Shown: one piece after another, positions 61,236-64,000 of the stretch
How the letters are laid out: each line of letters opens with the position of its first letter
Numbering within the stretch: the stretch's first letter is position 1
Assembly: GCA_916610825.1 (NCBI GenBank)
Contig: OU744453.1
Coordinates: 15,565,807-15,629,806 of the forward strand
Direction of reading: 5' to 3'
DNA from: Haliclystus octoradiatus
Taxonomy: Eukaryota > Cnidaria > Staurozoa > Stauromedusae > Haliclystidae
DNA: 64,000 nucleotides
Notes under the pieces: generated by a model
What the model was told of the DNA's origin: nothing
What the model saw: only the letters and a program-made list of their open reading frames with translations
The model's database searches: none
Position numbers and translations under genes: made by a program

Positions 61236-63886
61236 TTATTGTATATTTAATGATTTCTTTACAGTCCGTATAATATTCTCTTTCTGTGGTAATGCATTCT
61301 TTTCTAGTAATTCAGCATACGGCATAGGTACATCTGCACCTGTTACTCGATAGACTGGTGCATCAAGGTAGTCAAACGCTTCACCTAAATAGAAATTATT
61401 GAATTTAGTATCAGATATACAGTCAAACCTGTTATAACAATCACCTCTATACAACAGCCACCTGTCTATAGTGGTCACTCTTGCAATGTCTAAAATAGTA
61501 TTTTCTATTGAATCAAACCTGTATATAAAGGTAACCTGTTTATAATGGTCAATTTATCTACCTCTTCTAGCTGGCTGTTATATACAGGTTTCAATGTGAA
61601 AAGTAGCACTTGATTAATAAAGAGTCTACAGTGAACAGTATTATTGGTTACAAATGTTTGCACTTTGGGGAACTTATAAATTCAACAATTAGTCGGATAA
61701 ACATTGCAGTCTTCTGGAATTCTAGAACAGCTCAACATTTTTTTCTGAATTATTTGTTGAAGTTTGACCAATAAATCATAAAAATAACAATTTTCTTTTG
61801 AAATTTTATTGTTGGAGTTCAACCTATAATTCATAAAAATAACAATTTTCTTTTGAAATTTTATTGTTGGAGTTAAAGGATGAGGTCATTTTGCCGATAG
61901 TCACTGATATTAATAACTATTTAGTCAATGATTGATATGATTTGCCTTGATTTGACAATTTTGAAAAATATAATCATATCACAAATTTTAATGTAACAAG
62001 AATGCAATTAGTCGTTGAGTATTTCCACCATAACAGTGAGAAAGAAAACAAGAAGTTACCGTAATACAGTTTTATAATTGACCGCTGTTTTGAATAGTCA
62101 AACAATTTTGCTTGATCTCAGCAAATTGACCTATTGGTCGATGACTAATGGAGATTGTTATAATCAACATCATTGCAACTTACTTTCCATGACAACAGCA
62201 CAGATTTCTGCACCAACGCCATACTGAGGGAATCCTCCTTCAGCTGTAACTAAATGATGAGTTTTTTTAACCGATTCAATAATTGTTTCATGATCGAGAG
62301 GACGGATTGTCCTTAGATTGACTACCTGAAACAAAATGAAAATAACCAGAACTGCATTCAAAATGATGATTTTTCATTGTTTAATCAATATTTGATATGT
62401 ATATCGACTGAAAAAATTGAGAGGGGGTGAGACAACAATCTCACTTTGCTTGTAAACAGAACACGCATAAACAATAGACCCGGGTAACTCGCCAATCTGA
62501 GTCACTCGCCTACCTTAGCAACTCCTCCTTGAAAACAGGGCCTTAATGAGTTTATTTCTGCCATTCATTTTCGTGACGTAAATATTCAAACTTTTCAATA
62601 TTCAATATTATTTTACATTTGGTCAAGACAGAATTGAATATTTATGACACAAAACTAAACATGCGACAGAAATAGACTCTACAACACATCGATATCTCCG
62701 TCATTTCTTATAGGATCGGCTTCAAACTTTCACCAATAATTTTTTTCAGCTGTTATACATCAGAATTAATCATTACTTTGAAACAATTTTCTTACAATCG
62801 AATCCAATATTGTGAACATAATTTATTACATCTTTACAAATTTTCCTAATCATGATAACAGTCGGGTGTTGAAGATGTACAATTAATTGTATGATTCTGC
62901 TGTATTTAAAGGAGCAAAAATGACCGATAGTGCTACGCACTTAGGATCACGTGCATGTTTATTGTTTATAACACAATGTTCATTGTTGACATGAATTTAT
63001 AACAAATTAGGCTCGTGTATAACAATAGTTTCAAAACGAGACAGTTGAATTACGCTAAGCATAAATTCAACTTGAGCTCGCAGTGGTCACCGGTCAATTT
63101 TGCCCCTTTAATAATAATAATATTACATTTTACAGTCAATGAATGACCGAGAGTCAATTCATTTCAATTCATTTGAGTCAATTCAAGTAAGCACAAATGC
63201 TAGTTTATTGGGGGACATCAAAAAAATTTACATATACAAATAATTACTAACGATAAACATGTTCACCGACGAGGAATCGAACCCCGGCCTCCGGCACAGA
63301 GTGCGGATACTCTGCTATTGAGCTACCAGTGTACTATTTAAACTCTTTACCATTACGTGTCAATCACTTGGCGATTGAATTTCAATGCTCTAAATTTTAA
63401 TTGGATTGACACAGCTAGCCTACAGATCATAAGCACATTATTTCAAATCTATTTCAATAAGTGTTGAATGAGACAACATCTATATGATATTCAGGGGTCT
63501 ATAAAATACATTTGTGCCTACAACCAAATTTTCTCTTTTCAAAGTGCCTGAAAGTCGTTTAGGTTAACTGACTTATGAAAGAACATCATTTTAGTGAGAA
63601 TAGCATTGATTGAAACATGCTTAGAATTCATCCCAGTTACTGATTCAGAAAAGTCTGCAATGGTCACTCTGAAATAATAAATTCGTATAATCTTGGTAGT
63701 TTTGCCTGCAGTAATGCGTTTGTTCGCAAAATGTGTCTGCAAGCGGTGGTCCCAGCAGTCTTGATGATATTAAAATCAAGGAAGCAGCACACACCTCGCA
63801 GCTAATTCCTTCAGCTTCTAATTCTTTGGCGGCAGCAAGGGCAATGTGAACACCATGTGAATGACCAACAATTGACACATCAGTAC
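61236..63886 (-). CDS. PDHB: PDHB: pyruvate dehydrogenase E1 beta, last three exons
   Basis: Exons 63886-63795 (92 nt), 62325-62184 (142 nt) and 61384-61236 (149 nt, stop TAA) join in frame. They encode the C-terminal transketolase-type domain of the E1 beta subunit: [75 protein letters not shown], and a C-terminus ending KKSLNIQ. The subunit forms the mitochondrial alpha2-beta2 E1 that decarboxylates pyruvate with thiamine diphosphate. The 5' exons lie beyond the right edge of the window. Splice sites are canonical (GTGTGT, GTAAGT; acceptors TTTATAG, GTTTCAG, ATTTAG). The last intron contains a pogo-like MITE 35 nt from its acceptor. Confidence 0.95.
61420..61597 (-). mobile_element. pogo-like MITE near PDHB last-intron acceptor
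   Basis: Read on the plus strand it starts CAGTCAAACCTGTTATAAC after TA and ends TATACAGGTTTCAATG. It is the inverse of the elements at 21961 and 57882. Relative to PDHB transcription it ends 35 nt before the last exon. Confidence 0.75.
61771..61876 (+). repeat. Short tandem duplication
   Basis: The phrase ATAAAAATAACAATTTTCTT, then TTGAAATTTTATTGTTGGAG, occurs twice in a row about 64 bp apart, within the last intron of PDHB. Confidence 0.8.
62910..63107. mobile_element. piggyBac-like MITE, copy 2
   Basis: Same ends as 25248-25447 (AGGAGCAAAAATGACC and GGTCAATTTTGCCCCT), flanked by TTAA at 62906-62909 and 63108-63111. It lies in a PDHB intron. The right flank continues into a short ATA run. 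Confidence 0.78.
63263..63332 (-). tRNA. tRNA-like sequence, possibly tRNA pseudogene
   Basis: The minus strand has box A TAGCTCAATAGCAGAGTA and a perfect box B GGTTCGATTCC. The T stem is good and the acceptor strands pair in all but the first position. The anticodon arm has a mismatch and the loop reads ACTCTGT, lacking the universal U33 (nominal anticodon TCT). It lies in a PDHB intron, same strand. More likely a retroposed tRNA or SINE head than an active gene. Confidence 0.4.
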
Positions 63887-64000
63887 CTATAAACCACATA
63901 CAAAAACAGGAGTGCTAAGAAATTGTTTGCATTTTAGAAATAGGTTATAACTGTCGTTGGTGAAACAAAGAAATTGTGGGAATTGAGGGTTTCCCTAAAA

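Overview
The window is nuclear DNA of an invertebrate animal. The genes are split by GT-AG introns. The proteins are animal types: thrombospondin type-1 (TSP1), PAN/Apple-like and ricin-like domains, APEX2 and the E1-beta subunit of pyruvate dehydrogenase. The DNA is AT-rich and crowded with Penelope-like, L2-like and foldback elements and long AAT/ATT arrays. I cannot name the phylum from sequence alone; a tunicate, cnidarian or similar AT-rich invertebrate would fit. No prokaryotic or viral gene block is present.

Layout. 1-6722 and 26062-33481 are two copies of one segment. Each carries the last three exons of a secreted TSP1 protein on the minus strand (B1, B2). Only B2 has a visible signal-peptide exon (34449-34521), so B1 looks 5'-truncated. 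In copy 1 the segment ends at a (TAA)n array followed by a nearly intact Penelope-like retroelement (6722-9743). In copy 2 it ends at a much longer (TAA)n array followed by a decayed, different Penelope-like element. From 9.8 to 14.1 kb there are only repeats. Gene A (14106-21398, plus) encodes signal peptide, PAN-like, TSP1 and ricin-like modules. From 21.6 to 26 kb there are LINE and MITE pieces and a frameshifted secreted-protein-like ORF. Gene C (38104-46064, plus) is a paralogue of B2, transcribed divergently from it. From 46 to 50 kb lie a 430-bp palindrome, a LINE endonuclease fragment and foldback repeats. APEX2 (50210-59467, plus) is complete in five exons whose introns are packed with transposons. 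The last three exons of PDHB (61236-63886, minus) converge on it, and its 5' part lies beyond the right edge.

How the genes relate. A, B1/B2 and C are secreted proteins built from symmetrical phase 1-1 exons, the usual sign of extracellular domain shuffling. B and C share a domain after the TSP1 pair that I do not recognise, and they share its exon structure. APEX2 and PDHB are conserved housekeeping genes (DNA repair; mitochondrial pyruvate oxidation) and only neighbours. The most unusual features are the mosaic identity of the duplicated segment, two different Penelope-like elements beside the duplicated microsatellite, hammerhead-like motifs in several Penelope relics, a pogo-like MITE lying 12 and 35 nt from the 3' splice sites of two adjacent genes, and transposons whose ends are arrays of self-complementary decamers.
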